A DNA stretch of 64,000 nucleotides. It comes from Tillus elongatus. Taxonomy: Eukaryota > Arthropoda > Insecta > Coleoptera > Cleridae. Below the pieces are notes generated by a model. The model was given only the letters and a program-made list of their open reading frames with translations. It was not told where the DNA came from and searched no databases. Made by a program: the position numbers and the translations under genes. This document shows positions 1 through 12,129 of the stretch, piece by piece (the stretch's first letter is position 1; each line of letters opens with the position of its first letter). The stretch lies in contig OZ023266.1 of the NCBI GenBank assembly GCA_964006375.1, positions 65,598,946 through 65,662,945 on the forward strand, written 5' to 3'.

Positions 1-204
1 GCTCACAGCTTCGTAGCATACGATCGGCATTTTCCAGTTCTCCATAATCGCAAAGTAGCTTGAGTGCATATTCATTAAGAAAATTCATTAATAGAGAGGT
101 GAGACATTCGAAAGAAATTTTCAAGCGAGCGCGAATTAGAGCCCGTTATGAAGTTCCTAAAGTCCCAAAAATTTATTAAATCTTTTGTTAACAATTACGA
201 CGTC

Positions 205-330
205 AGGCTGACAGACGACGTGAAATTAAAAATGTACTAAGTGATTGCTCTTAAGTGGGGAATAGAATGTTTAAAATACACTATAGTTGTAGTTTGATGA
301 ACGGCCCCAATTAAAATATAAGACTGAGGA
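205..330 (+). repeat. Fragment of dispersed repeat R2
   Basis: This stretch matches segments near 46280-46400 and 56400-56520 in the same orientation. The shared signature is a run reading gacagacgac-tgaaat followed by taaaatacactat and acggcccca. It is diverged and shorter than the other two copies. No coding potential is visible, and the family is not one I recognise. Confidence 0.6.
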
Positions 331-535
331 TGTAGTATGTAGCGGAAAGATAAAGGTTTAAGGAAGGCAATAAAGGAATTTTTAAATAACTACCGCTTAT
401 GGATTTAACCATTGTTGGTCACAGAATTCGTTCAAAAACACGCGTCGCCTTAATAGATATCCAAGAATAGGTTTCCTAAAAAAAATGCATTAAAAAGTTT
501 GCTCTGTAACCCAAAGAATAAATTTAAAAATTTGT

Positions 536-842
536 GGATGCACCAAGTACGTTATGGTAGTGAATTTTCATAAAAATGTTTTTAATAGCAAATATGTGTT
601 TTTTTTCAGAAAGCAGGCATCAAATTTGTTTACCAGTATAACATATATAGTAAAAACAATGTGCCATGTTTAATCAGAATAACTTTTTTGTTTGAAAACG
701 TACAAAACATTCCGAAAGTAAACTTAAAGTGTAACCGAAAAATCCGGTTCTTGGTCAACCTTATAGGTTAATAGCAAATTGAGCTTTTCAAATATAAAGC
801 CTTTAATCAAAATTCGCTACCATAACGCACTTGCTGCGTTCA
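536..842. mobile_element. MITE-like unit with ~40-bp inverted ends inside D1
   Basis: The left end reads GGATGCACCAAGTACGTTATGG and runs into AGTGAATTTTCAT. The right end is its inverted counterpart, AATTCGCTACCATAACGCAC followed by TTGCTGCGTT. The unit is about 300 bp and non-coding. Similar paired ends occur at 4670-4970 and 12784-13083. The unit sits at the same place within each D1 copy, so it may be an intrinsic D1 module and not a later insertion. Confidence 0.6.
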
Positions 843-1613
843 GAATTTCTTTGCTTACAAACATGCATTATATTTCGATGGAAAATGGAAAAACATAGGG
901 CGTTTTCGACTAAAAAAAATAATTTGTATCACCAACAACTTATGGGCCACCCTGTGATTGTAGAAATATTTTTTAAGATATAGCTCAAGGCACACTATAA
1001 TTAATCTATACAATTTTTTTTTCATATCTTGTAGAATAACGGATATATTGCGCTTTATTGATTTTTTACGAAAATTCGACAAAAGTTATATACCATTAAA
1101 CGATAAACTCTATAGCTAAGACTACTGCCAAGCATCAGAGAAGGGTCTATATGAAATGATTTTTTGGAAACATTTTAGTAAAATGAAGAACAATGTCGGT
1201 TGAAACTAAGACTTCAGGGTTTGTAAAACATTCTTCTTGGCACATTTTATTTCCATAGACCGTATTAGATTTAAGTTCTTTGCCAAAATATTGCGAATTT
1301 TGACGATTTACACTTTCACTTTGACGTTTTGAGGAAAACCCCAATTTATTTTTATTTAAATGCCCATAACTTTTTTGTCTTTTGACCTACAGCGCTAAAT
1401 TTTGGTAGGTACTTCACCTATAGATATAAAACGATGTACCAAATTTAGTTGCCCTTACTGTGTTATTTCCGGAGATATAAATTTTTTTCTAAAGAAAACA
1501 CAAAATTTGCCGGGAAAACCTCGGCCGATTTTCCTGGCTAACGAACTTATCCAAGCCACTTACAAAAGGAAAGTATTCACCCAATTTTGTCAAAATCGGC
1601 CCATTATTGGTGT

Positions 1614-1784
<171 letters not shown>

Positions 1785-1924
1785 ATATAAAAATCGAAAC
1801 TGACCCCGGATATATGTTTTAGGGGGCCTAATTAGCGCTCATTTGAAGAAATTTTTTCAAAATTCAAAAGTCGGGATCTCCTCATTAGTGATTTTTTTCA
1901 AGAAATTTCACTAAAATCACAGAA

Positions 1925-2470
1925 GTGTCGGGAATCTGTGAAATGGGTTGTAAGGATTGTGAACTTAAGTATGTTCGGCAAACTAAAAGAACTACTGAAA
2001 CTAGATTTAAAGAACATTTAGCGCAACTGAGATATGGCACTATTGATAAATCATGTATTGCTCAGCATATTTGGGATAATAATCATCACGTAGATAAAGA
2101 AAATATCAAGAGTAGGTCCGATTCTATGTACTCCATTGTTCCAACTGATATCCTAGTAATCAGGGTGTCCTTCTTAGAAGGAATATTTCATAACTTACAA
2201 AAGCAAGTATGCAATTCTAATTACAGGGCGTTAAGACTCAACAGTGGGGGCCTCTCTATAGATCTTCGTAGAGAACGCCGTTTGGAACTGCTTGGCAACC
2301 AGCATATAAATAGGAGTTCTAGTTTTTGTTCGCTTAGTTTATTCATCCCTCTGATGACGCTAGCTTTGTTATCGAAACGATCGTGAGGTCTGAAAACTGT
2401 ATTGTGATGAATTTGGTTCTCCAAATTGTACTTATCAGTGCAAATCACAGGTTCCAATCTTCACTAATTT
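1925..2470 (+). pseudogene. Penelope-like element tail: GIY-YIG endonuclease remnant
   Basis: The frame from 1925 encodes a short piece of the C-terminal GIY-YIG endonuclease that Penelope-like retroelements carry after their reverse transcriptase. Visible features are SGICEMGC (GIY degraded to GIC), a C-x2-C pair, YVRQTKR (usual YVGQTKR; the glycine is lost), RFKEH and a distal H-x-H region (IWDNNHHVDKEN). The frame becomes non-homologous after about residue 62. It is followed by a hammerhead-like motif at 2346-2390 and a conserved tail that recurs at 11320-11380 and 32700-32760. The RT domain is absent, so this is a 5'-truncated, dead copy. Confidence 0.8.
2346..2390 (+). ncRNA. Hammerhead-ribozyme-like motif in PLE tail (degenerate)
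   Basis: CTGATGA at 2351-2357 and GAAAC at 2374-2378 bracket a short hairpin, followed by GATC and GTG. The base before the expected cleavage point is G where a cleavable site needs A, C or U, so this copy is probably inactive. Hammerhead motifs are known from Penelope-like retroelements. Confidence 0.45.
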
Positions 2471-2514
2471 ATAGAATTTATCATTTAATGGTCCATAATT
2501 TTTATCGAGTTTCC

Positions 2515-3610
2515 GTAAAAATAATTCGCTAATGAGGAGACCGCCACTTTTAAATTTTGAAAAGATCGCTTTAAATGAGCGCGATCTAGGTTCCTAGAAG
2601 TCATATCTGGTGTCAGTTTCAGGTTTCATCTATTTTCATATATACAGGGTGATGCATTTTTACGGTAAAACTCTATATCTCCGTTATTATACAAGATACG
2701 AGAAAAAATTGTTTACGTTAATTATAGGGTGTCCTTAGTAAAAACGTTTTTACAATCACTGGGTGGCCCATAAGTGGTTGGTGATACAAATTTTCTTTTC
2801 TTTAATCGAACACGCCTTATATTATTGCATTTTTGTATTTTCCATCGAAATGTAATGCATTTTTTGTAAAAAAAAGTAATTCGGAACGCACCAAGTGCGT
2901 TATGGTAGCGAACTTTCATTATGTTATTCAAATTTCAACAGCTCAATTTGCTATTAACTTGAAACTCATTGGCGAGGAAACCCGTTTCTTCGGGAACATT
3001 TTAAGTTTATTTTCGGAAAATGGTAATTTTAAAACAAAAAGTAGTTTTGATGAAATATGTACATTGTTTTTACTTTATAGGTTACACTGATGACCAAACT
3101 GGATGCCTGATTTCATTAAAATAGTACATATTTGCTATAAAACAAATGCAGAACAAAATTCATTTCGAATTTTCGTAAAACAAACTTATCAAAAGAATTT
3201 TTTGTATGATTTGTCGAAAATCTTTTTGTAAATAATTATATCCTGGTAGGTAGGTAAATAACTTAAAGAGGTTCACTGGCCAGGAAAATCGGACCATTTT
3301 GTTCGTTAACATTTTAATTTTATTCACGCAAAATGTGTACTGCTTCAACCAATAAAGCGATTTTGATGAAATATGGTATATTGTTTGTACTATATAAATT
3401 ATACTGGTACCCAAATTTGATGCCTGCTTTTATTAAAAGAATACATATTTGCTATAAATTACCTTTTTATGAATATTTATAATCATAACCCACTGGTTGC
3501 GTCAGGACTTTTATTATTTCGTCCAATTTTATTAACTATTTAACTTACAAATTTTAATAGAAACACATTCTTATGAAACTTTGCTACCACAATGCATTTG
3601 CTGCGTCCTC
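2515..3610 (+). repeat. D1-related repeat lacking the (TA)n block
   Basis: Begins with TTCGCTAATGAGGAGACCGC and continues through CATATATACAGGGTGATGC, a TTATAGGGTGTCC block and an ACGCACCAAGTGCGTTATGG unit, then a diverged GCTACCACAATGCA end near 3590. In place of the microsatellite there is a short CATATATACAGGGTG sequence. Copies with the same variant occur at 36730-37130, 39840-40240 and 42700-42970. Confidence 0.65.
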
Positions 3611-3761
3611 AGTTTTTTAATTATACCCTTTTAGTCAATTCTCTTTAAAAAAATTCACTAATGAGGAGATCCCGACTTTTGAATTTTGAAAAAAGGTCTT
3701 TAAATGAACGCTAATTAGGCCCCCTAGAACACATATCCGGGGTCAGTTTCGATTTTTACAT

Positions 3762-3922
<161 letters not shown>

Positions 3923-4669
3923 CACCGATAACTCAAAAAATAATGCGCCCATTTTGATTAAATTTGGTGAATATCTTCCTTTTGCAAGTAGCTTAGACAC
4001 GTTCGTTGGCCAGGAAAATCAGCCCAGGTTTTCCCGGAAAATTTTGTGTTTTCATTCAAAAAAAATATCTCCGCAAATAACAAAGTAAGGACAACCACTG
4101 GTTTATACCATAGGTAAATTATCTACCAAAATTGTGTACTGTGGATCAAAATACAAAAAAGTTATAGGCATTTAAAGAAAAATAAATTGGGGTTTTTCTC
4201 AAAACTTCAAAGTTGCGATTTAAAACGTCAAGATGTGCAACATTTAAACGAAGAACTTGAATCTAATATGGGCTATGGAATGAAAATGTATCAAGAAAAA
4301 TGTTTTACAAACCCTGAAGTCTTAGTTTCAACCGGCATTGTCCTTCATTTTACTAAAATGTTTCCAGAAATTCATTTCAAATAGACCCTTTCTCTGATAC
4401 TTGGCAGTAGCCTAAGCTATAGAGTTTATCGGTTAATGGTATATAATTTTTGTCGAAATTTCGTAAAAAATCAGTAAAGCTTAATATATCCGTCTTTCTA
4501 CAAGATATGAAAAAAAATTATATACATTAATTATAGGGTGTCCTGAGCTGCATATGAAAGACATATTTCTACAATCAGAGGCTGGCCCATAAGTCGTTGG
4601 TGATAAAAAATTTTGCATTTTTGCATTTTCCATCGAAATACAATGCATGTTTGTGAGAAAAGAAATTAT

Positions 4670-4970
4670 GGACGCAGCAAAAGCGTTATGGTAGCGAATT
4701 TTGATCATATGCTTCATATTTGAATAGCTCAATTTGTTATTAATCTATAAGGTCGACCAAGAAACGAGTTTTTTCGGGAACACTTTAAGTTTACTTTCGA
4801 AAATTTTTGTACATTTTCAGTTATTTTGATGAAACATGGCAGATTGTTTTTACTATATAGGTTATACTGGTAACCAAATTTGATGCCTGCTTTCTTAAAA
4901 AAAAACACACATATTTGCTACTAAAAAGATTTTCATGAAAATTCACTACCATAACGCCCTTGCTGCGTAC
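4670..4970. mobile_element. MITE-like unit with inverted ends inside D1
   Basis: Left end GGACGCAGCAAAAGCGTTAT, right end CACTACCATAACGCCCTTGC followed by TGCGT. The ends are inverted repeats of about 35-40 bp enclosing about 220 bp of non-coding sequence that matches 536-842. Confidence 0.6.
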
Positions 4971-4975
4971 AGACT

Positions 4976-5740
4976 TTTTTTAGTTTTATCCTAATCCTCA
5001 ATCCTAGAAACTTTTTGAAACTATATATAAAAGAGATATATAAAAGAGACCTCTAATGAAATATGAGTTTTAAATATCTACAGAGCATGGATAAATGGTA
5101 ACTAATCCCAAATGAAATTAAAAAAAATATCTAATAAAACCAACGAAAGCAACGTTGGATGCGGAAAGACTGCTCTGAATCAAAACTGCGAACTAACAAG
5201 CCATATAAATAGATGAAAGTTGAAACGCGACTCGATTTCCATGAGTTTTATCCTGCCAATAGAACTGAAAATTAGATTTGTCGCACAAGAATTTCCTTTA
5301 TTGTCAGAGCTTGAGGAAAAGACATTGAGCACTGTTAAACCTGAACTGCTATTTACAATCTCTTTTGCAATATATATGAAACAAAGAAATTTACCAGGGA
5401 TTCTTAAATCAAATTTTACTGGAAATCAAGCTTCGTAAGGTATAATTTTCTCTGCTCTCGATGCGACTTGCATTTTCAGTAATACGATTCCACGTAATTT
5501 AATTATCGGTTTGTGTTTGTTTTCATTTGTTCTTGTATTTAAATACAATGTAAATAAATATGAACTTAGAACGTTCTGTATTTTTTTAAGCTTTTTGAAC
5601 AATTTAAAAAAATGTGGTTCTCAATTTGGGAGGTAGTAAGCAATTTTGGTTATTTAAATATGGAAGTTTACCTGAATTGAATATTTATTTTCGAGAACAC
5701 ACAAGAGAATGTTTTCCCTTTCATCCTAGAGCAAAATACA
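4976..5740. other. Unassigned sequence with one small ORF
   Basis: A 72-codon frame at 5220-5438 (+) has no motif I recognise. Downstream there are AATAAATAT strings near 5550 that could be polyadenylation signals. I see no splice structure, repeat match or known domain. Confidence 0.3.
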
Positions 5741-5780
5741 ATTCAAAGTTAAGTAAAATTATTTACTTACCGTATTGAAC

Positions 5781-5820
5781 CTAACAGGTTTCGACCTGCG
5801 AAAAGCCACCATCAGATGGA
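5781..5820 (-). ncRNA. Degenerate hammerhead-like motif
   Basis: On the minus strand the order is CTGATGG, a GC-containing hairpin segment, GTCGAAAC, then TGTTAGG. This is the usual layout of PLE hammerhead motifs, with the last A of CTGATGA changed to G. It lies directly downstream of the minus-strand GIY-YIG remnant at 5930-6400, which supports the assignment. Confidence 0.35.
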
Positions 5821-5929
5821 CAAAATTCTAAAAGGAAACAAAATATGTTAATCAGAAACAATGTTTTTGGCAGGTAGCATGCAAAACATAATACTATCAT
5901 TTTTTACTTATGATATTGCACCCAACGCG

Positions 5930-6400
5930 TTTTGACCTCCAAAAACACACCTTTTTTTATTGTCTTAGAAACATAAATACTTTCGTACGCATCTAGCTTC
6001 TCTGGCTGTCTAACATTTTTGATAAGTTTCATATTTTCTCTATCTATCTAGTGGTTATTATCCCAAATATGTTGCGTGGCATGACTTGTCTACACTACGG
6101 TATCTCAGCAGTGCCAGATGTTTATAAAATCTAATCTCAATGGTTCTCTTTGTCTGCCCCACGTATTTAAGATTACAATATTTACAATATATCTGTGGCT
6201 TTATCTTTGTTACATATCACCTAACAAATTTATTAAATTATTTTTTGTCTAAAAAGTTAGCTACAAATCGGATTTCTTAAAAATGCTTTCGAGGCCCCCT
6301 ATGATACGCGGTTCAAAAGGTATGCAAGCAAATTTTCTCCCTATTTTTTTCCTGAATGTCATGCATTCCGACAACACTTTCTTTGTTCTGTGTCTATTAC
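5930..6400 (-). pseudogene. Penelope-like element GIY-YIG remnant
   Basis: Minus-strand translation near 6240-6130 gives a C-x2-C pair, then NLKYVGQTKRTIEIRF, the intact YVGQTKR core of the PLE-type GIY-YIG nuclease, then LRYRSVDKSCHAT. A frameshift follows, after which codons matching IWDNNH and the LIKNVRQPEKLDAYES-like segment can be recognised in another frame. Frameshifts make it non-functional. It belongs to a different PLE subfamily from the 33-kb dimer, judging by the residue differences. Confidence 0.7.
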
Positions 6401-6659
6401 TTAACTGTTAACTAATTTTTAATTCTTTCTTTTAGCACAGTTATGTAGGTCTTTTAGTGCCTGTTAAAAGTTAACTCCTGATATTTTGTCGATTTCGATT
6501 TGTTTTATGAAATAAATGCAATTATGTTGTGTTATGTAGTGGATTGCATATGTCCTGGGCTGAATCAAAAAAATTTGATTTTTATGGTCATTTACCTATC
6601 AAAGTGATATATACCGTTTATTGTTTTAAAATGCCCCTTTTCCATAACGCTTTGGCTGA

Positions 6660-6980
6660 ACTAATATAACCAACAGATAGAAGCAATCTATGGATAAACC
6701 GTGGATAGCTACCCCGCCGAGATCTTTATCTCTACCGCCAGCAACAGAACGCAACTTCGGTAAAACAGAGATAGTCGTCCCATCAATGTCTTTCAATAGC
6801 ACTTCCTGTTAGAAAAATCTCTGAATAAACAGTGGGCAAGAACCCCGCCGAGGTCTTCATCAACCACCTGTAACAGAAAGCAGCTTCTGGAAAACAGCAA
6901 AAGTCATGCCACCAAGGTATTTTAACAACACACCAGAAAGATCAATCCCAGGCACACCGTAGTCTCCCGACGCTAGAGAG
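6660..6980. repeat. Degenerate ~160-bp direct repeat
   Basis: Two diverged copies share AATAAACAGTGG-like or ATAAACCGTGG-like starts, then CCCCGCCGAG(A/G)TCTT, CAACAGA(A)CGCA or TAACAGAAAGCA, and AAAACAG. They precede the envelope-like remnant and may be non-coding sequence from the same LTR element. Confidence 0.45.
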
Positions 6981-7077
6981 AGCAGCGAGGAACAATCCTA
7001 CTAAGATCTCCTAATCAGGCGACGCAACCCCAAGGATACTGCAGTCCCAGGACTCGACTGAGGTCGTTAAGATTACT

Positions 7078-8250
7078 ATGAAAGTTCCCTTTATACTTCT
7101 TTTTCTGCTCGCTACTAACATAGCACAGCCACAACGAATAGAAATTAAGGACCTTAAAAACAATCCCGAAATACTTCCACTTAAATTATGACCTGTACGT
7201 ATACAAAAGACTTACCACACATTTAGACATAACTATGCATTTAAACCATTACGTAGGCCAAATATACAAATTAGAACAGAGTATCCTGAAGTTATAACAA
7301 GACTCTAAATCGACTAAAAAATTTTACAAACACTCACGTTCTGTTCAGTAAACAGCGAATTATTCATTTGAAAAATCAACTTTTTACTATACACCCTGAT
7401 GTCCTTTACCAAAATTCTTAACGACCTAGACGAGGACAAATCAACCAAACATTATAAGCCATCTTAATAAACAACTTTCAATCAATACAAAATTAATCGA
7501 AAATTACCAAGAGACCGTAAAAAATATTTCCAATAATTTTGAGACAATCCAAACAGTAATTTCAGCATAAGAAAATGGAAAAAGTACACAAGCCACAATT
7601 TTTATGTTAAATATGGCCATAGTTGAGTTACAAGCCTCAATAAGTAACATTCAAACAGCAATCAGTTTTGCTACCATGAATATTTTACATTTACATATAA
7701 TAAGAGGAGGAGTCCAAGTTAATTTAATGAGAGAGTCTCTGTTAAATCATCATAATCGTGGCGACTTCCACTCAGCTGATAATATTTTGTTTACTCAGAC
7801 AATGAAAGCCGAATATTATGTGACACCAGAACATGTAGTTTTTCTATAACATGTGTGTATGTTAAACAAAATTATCTTCAATTTGTATCATCTATATTAT
7901 TCGATAATACTTTAATCATACCACCCACTTCATACGCAGTGTTGGTAGATCATCATATTTATTATTTGAAACAAAATTGTATATCACTGCAACAAGAATT
8001 TTATTGTAATTCAGAAGTTATTGAAAAGAGTTGTTAACAAGATAACCGTATTCACAATTTACTGCAAGTCAAATGTGACCCTCAACGTAAACGTATTTCA
8101 CTTAGTATTACAGAGTCACTAGTAGAGACGATTAAAAGCGAGAATTACCTCGCTATAAGGCGGGATGAAACGCTGTTGCATGAGAAATGTGTAAATGAAG
8201 AGGTACAGCGACTTAAGTTTGCCATATTCTTGTTCATTCGTTTCAAAATA
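7078..8250 (+). pseudogene. Gypsy/errantivirus-like envelope remnant
   Basis: An ATG at 7078 opens a frame whose first 18 residues form a typical hydrophobic signal peptide, ending at a stop near 7189. Further pieces in other frames are recognisable. Codons at 7604-7849 contain ELQASISNIQTAISFA then a MNILH motif, the heptad-like segment of insect errantivirus fusion glycoproteins. Codons at 7855-8037 contain IIPPTSY and a cysteine-bearing segment of the same ectodomain. Several frameshifts and stops separate them, so it encodes no functional glycoprotein. Family placement is by recalled similarity and needs a profile search. No pol is visible upstream. Confidence 0.6.
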
Positions 8251-8299
8251 TTTACCTATGTAAATTTAGAAGAAAGTCTTAAAGAGGAACCAGTATCTT

Positions 8300-8364
8300 T
8301 ACCACATCTGTTAGAACGATTGTGAAACCAATCGAAATCGGTGAATTATATTTTGACTTATCGG

Positions 8365-8440
<76 letters not shown>

Positions 8441-8600
8441 ATATAAAAATTGAAACTGACCCCGGATATGGGTTCTAGGGGTCCTAGTTGGTTCAAAAAA
8501 TTTTTGCAAAGTCTTACAATCGATACCTCTCTAATTTTTGCAAAGTCTTACAATCGATACCTCTCTATTAGTGAATTTTTTAAATAATAATTCACTAAAA
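8300..8600 (-). repeat. D1 fragment with (TA)n
   Basis: Contains AAACATATAAAAATTGAAACTGACCCCGGATATG at the tract edge and a partial hairpin end, in minus orientation. Bases 8501-8568 hold a 34-bp perfect tandem duplication (unit starting TTTTTGCAAAGTC). The copy appears inserted in or next to the envelope remnant. Confidence 0.65.
8369..8437. repeat. (TA)n microsatellite
   Basis: About 34 TA units at the standard D1 position. Confidence 0.97.
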
Positions 8601-8960
8601 AGTGGGTATTTCATTTAAAATAACGAAGATTATATCCGCTTTCGGTGTAACTGGAAGTTGCAGAAATGTCAAAATAGTTTGTTTCAATAGATCGCATTCT
8701 CTGTGTTACATATGCAAAAATTCAATAACGTTGTGTGGTTCCTGAAATATGTATTGTGTAAGTGGCCGGCTGGACACCTTTTATATTTGTGCATTTGTAT
8801 TTCATTTTTGTTGATTGTACTGCTTTGTTAATAAAACATCAAGTTCCGCACATCGTGTATTCTTGGGGCAACAGTCAACGCCTCTTGGTTGTAAATAAAT
8901 GTTTTAAAAACTCCTTACAACTCTGAGATAACTTCACTACTCCAACAAATTTATCAATTT
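8600..8960 (+). other. Possible LTR remnant
   Basis: Follows the envelope remnant. It has an AATAAA at 8830-8835 about 30 bases before a TG-rich segment, and ends in short direct motifs. There is no partner LTR within the window, so the assignment rests only on position and the polyadenylation signal. Confidence 0.3.
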
Positions 8961-9423
8961 GCTACAGTAGAAAACACGAACTTTCTCCAAATGTGCTGAA
9001 TAATTGAAAAGATAGACCGTCTAATGATACTGTTAAATGATCTGTAGAGTTCTTTTTGTTCCAACTATATTAATGTTCTTGCTTTTATACAGGCAAGCAA
9101 CGACGTGCTTAACATCGCATCAAAGCTCAATGCTGACGGAGGCTACTGTGAAACAAAGAGGAAGATGACAGAAATAATGATTGACATTTTTGTTCCCATA
9201 AATTTCAGGAGAATTTGTAATAAACGTTGAATAGGTTTTACATTAAAAGATTGAGCTGTATTTTTAGATACTTTTAAAGCGTATCTTAAATATTTATGTC
9301 TCTGATAACATGATAAGGAAAATTTTTAAAAAATGTTTAATAGGGCTGTAACGTTCAAAACGTTACATTTATTTATTTATTTATTTCATTCACTGCCTAT
9401 CGCCATTTTACATTCAATGAGAT

Positions 9424-9434
9424 ACCCCTTTTGA
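9424..9434. repeat. SINE target-site duplication, left
   Basis: ACCCCTTTTGA, repeated exactly at 9791-9801. Confidence 0.9.
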
Positions 9435-9790
9435 AATAGAACCTCGGTGGTTCAGTGGTAAGAACGTGTGCCTCTGAATCGAAGGGTACTGGGTTCGATC
9501 CCAGGGTACTCCTTTCACTTTTTCAGTACAAACTGTAAAATTAACATTAACCGAGGTTCTGGCATTGTATTTGAGCAAGTTGAATGTCTGCACGTTCCGC
9601 CCTTCGGAGGGGGCGTAAAGCCGTCGGTCCCGTGTCCATGCGATGTTGGGCACGTTAAAGATCTCTACCCTCCTTACAGAAAGGCAGGGGTTCGGCAAAA
9701 TTTCCAGGATAGTGAGGTGAAACTGCTCCCGGGCGTCGGTGATTAGCCATCGTCGCGGAAATATTGCGGCGTTAAAGAAACAAAACACAC
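9435..9790 (+). mobile_element. tRNA-derived SINE with perfect 11-bp TSD
   Basis: The 5' part resembles a tRNA: an A-box region (TGGTTCAGTGG) about 40 bases before a B-box (GGTTCGATCCC), giving an internal RNA polymerase III promoter. The T-arm closes imperfectly, so it is a tRNA relic and not a working tRNA. The body contains CTTCGGAGGGGGCGTAAAGC, CGTCGGTCCCGTG and GTTAAAGA blocks that resemble the conserved central domain of several invertebrate tRNA-SINEs. It ends in an A/C-rich tail (AAAGAAACAAAACACAC). The flanking 11-bp duplication shows it moved by target-primed reverse transcription. Confidence 0.88.
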
Positions 9791-9801
9791 ACCCCTTTTG
9801 A
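9791..9801. repeat. SINE target-site duplication, right
   Basis: ACCCCTTTTGA, identical to 9424-9434. Confidence 0.9.
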
Positions 9802-11030
9802 GAATTATGACGTAGCGCTCGCCATCTCTGTCTAATCACATAGAGTCCCAAGCTCTATGACAGTTGGTTAACCTGCAGCCTGCTGAACTTATTAAGTGTT
9901 GACAGCATTGTTCTCTTATCACAACCTATAAATTGAAGCTCCATCGGTCGATTCATTCTTTTCTAACTAAACTTGGTTAACCAGCGAACAATTAGTCATG
10001 ACACACTAAAGAGCTACGAAGTGTTACTCATAGGTAAGTACCTTTGATATAAGTTATTTTCACCTTGCTAAATTTTATTCTTGTGATGACTGCATGGCTA
10101 AAGATTAGTTTAGTTCTTCTGCATGTGACGTGTCTTTAATTAGATTTAAAGTAATATTTTAGGCTTTATGCATAAATCATTTAATAAGCTAGTTTTTGTG
10201 AAGACATATTGCGGGAGATTTGAATTGTCTAAGAACAGTATTAATCCACATGTTTGGATCAGGTTTGAGGGAGGAAGTAACACATTATCTGAAGGAGGCA
10301 GTAGGTTGTCACGCAATGATCTAACAAATTATCTGAAGAAGCAGTAACAAAACATCTGAAGATGCAGTAACATACTAAAGGAAGTAACATACTAAGGGCA
10401 GCACGAACATCTAAGGAAGCAGTGACAAGTCATCTGAAGTGGGCAATAAACACTCAAGGCCCCACCTGCAATAACCGTAGCAGAGACAGGCACTCTAATG
10501 CCCACCGTTACAACTTATTATTCACGAAGAGGGCAAGACACAGAGTCCACCTGAGCAATGATGTATATGATGCACATCGAAACCAGAACACAGCAGCATA
10601 TACATCGGAATTCAAGCCAAGTGTCACTAAATTGCGAAAACTAACCATTGCTGCATTTTTCATATAATATTTCATCTTCATATAAATTTAACTTCATAAA
10701 ATGCCTAACTTTTCATAACTCTGTTTTAAAATTAGTATAAATTCACTTTGCCTTTGGATTATGTAAATTTTCAATATTCATTAATTGTTAACTTTTTCTG
10801 CACATGCAGAAGGACAGCTTAATGTAAATTTTTCTTTTTTAATTAAAATCTAATGGATATTTTATTGCATTCAATTTGTTTATATTGCTTTTAAAATAAT
10901 AGTAATTTTTTTATTACAAATTTGCCTTAAGCTTTAACTTTTGAAATAAATCTACTTGAACTAACATGCTTGTTTCAATTCCTAGTTTGTGTAATTATGT
11001 GAGTGATTAACTAGTGCCCTAAGTCTACCT
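9802..11030. other. Unassigned AT-rich stretch with degenerate short repeats
   Basis: Between about 10255 and 10440 a loose tandem pattern recurs, built from CATCTGAAG/TATCTGAAG and GCAGTAACA units 25-40 bases apart. An 81-codon frame overlaps its end and has no recognisable domain. The 9900-10040 part has TATAAATTGAAGCTCC followed by a possible leader, compatible with an LTR, but no partner is seen. Confidence 0.3.
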
Positions 11031-11264
11031 ACTCTCTGCGACTCATGTGAACCGACTACTCGCCGGAGATAATGAAAATAGGGCTTAAAAAATTTATTTA
11101 AAATGACAAAAGGCGGCTGGCATTTAGGGCGGCAAGATATATTTTTCATTTAAATAGCTAGTATTTGGGCTAAATTTAACGCTGTAGGTTTTAGTTATAA
11201 TGCAATGACGCACCTATTTACCTAGTTACAAATGTTAAACCATTGCGACCAGAAAATCGTCCTT

Positions 11265-11400
11265 AAAGTAGCGCTAACTTTGTAAGTGAAACGATCGTCA
11301 GGTCCTTAAAAAGATGTGTTCTCGTTATTTGGGATCTCCAAGTGTATTTAGGAGTGCTCATCACAGGTTCCAATATTCACTTCGTAAAACCCTGTATGAT
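11265..11400 (+). mobile_element. PLE terminal (pLTR-like) fragment with partial hammerhead
   Basis: GCGCTAACTTTGTAAGTGAA runs into ACGATCGTCAGGTCC, matching the 3' half of the hammerhead-like motif; the CTGATGA box has decayed. It is followed by GGGATCTCCAAGTGT and a GCTCATCACAGGTTCCAATA segment, the tail also found at 2410-2460 and, inverted, at 32705-32755. Confidence 0.6.
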
Positions 11401-11459
11401 GTTGCCCAGCAGTTTTATTAGATTTTAATTTATTCAGGCAGTTAAGTAACTTATTTACG

Positions 11460-11825
11460 GTGGGACAGATTAAGAGAGTCAGGATTAGGAAAACACATCT
11501 TAAGAGCTTGGTCCAATTGATAAAGTCCGGAATCTGCAAGGAAATTGAGAAAACTATAAACAAAATGATGGTTGCAAAAAGAGGGCGACATCGCCTTTGT
11601 GCTATGATGCTTATGATAAAACCAGCTTTAGATACTGTGAAATTTGGCGTTGAATTATTGAAAGTAAAGTTCACATATGACGCTATATATACGGAGAAAG
11701 AAAAAGGATTTGGCAAACATTTGAGATTGGTAAAATATAATACCGTCGTTACTTTAACTGCAGATCGCACTACAATAGTAATTACGAACTTCAAGTTTTT
11801 ATTGTCAATTTTTACGGAAACGTAA
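11460..11825 (+). CDS. Uncharacterised 121-codon frame downstream of PLE terminus
   Basis: The frame is basic (many Lys/Arg) and starts 60 bases after the PLE terminal repeat, where a PLE coding region would begin. I do not recognise a reverse transcriptase or nuclease motif in it. An overlapping 148-codon frame on the other strand is equally open, so coding status is uncertain. It could be a decayed 5' part of a PLE ORF or chance. Confidence 0.25.
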   Translation: MGQIKRVRIRKTHLKSLVQLIKSGICKEIEKTINKMMVAKRGRHRLCAMMLMIKPALDTVKFGVELLKVKFTYDAIYTEKEKGFGKHLRLVKYNTVVTLTADRTTIVITNFKFLLSIFTET

Positions 11826-12129
11826 CAGATTACGTTAAAAACGTTCGTATATTTTGTTCAACTCTCATATAAACTTGATATAAAATTAGTATTCTGGACC
11901 TATGTTAACTTCGTTTGTATGCTTTTCAAATAGCCAACCTAATCAAAGTCCTTACAAGAAGCGTACTCATTTCTCGAGCCTACCCTCATTTCTTTTATGT
12001 GTCTTTCTTACCAGAAGTAATTACCTTGATATGGATCTGGTAAAAGTGAGCAAACGACTTTTCATTTCTTTTTCAACTCTCTGGCGTCTTTGACTTCGAT
12101 GTTGGCTCAAATACGGAAACTGAAATAAG

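Noticed and set aside
9438..9510. Functional tRNA gene at the SINE head
   Set aside because: The B-box loop is a base short for a proper T-arm and the acceptor stem does not close; the TSD and body show it is a SINE.
9414..9851. 145- and 92-codon frames over the SINE
   Set aside because: Antiparallel open frames in a GC-richer SINE; no domain, and TSD boundaries lie inside them.
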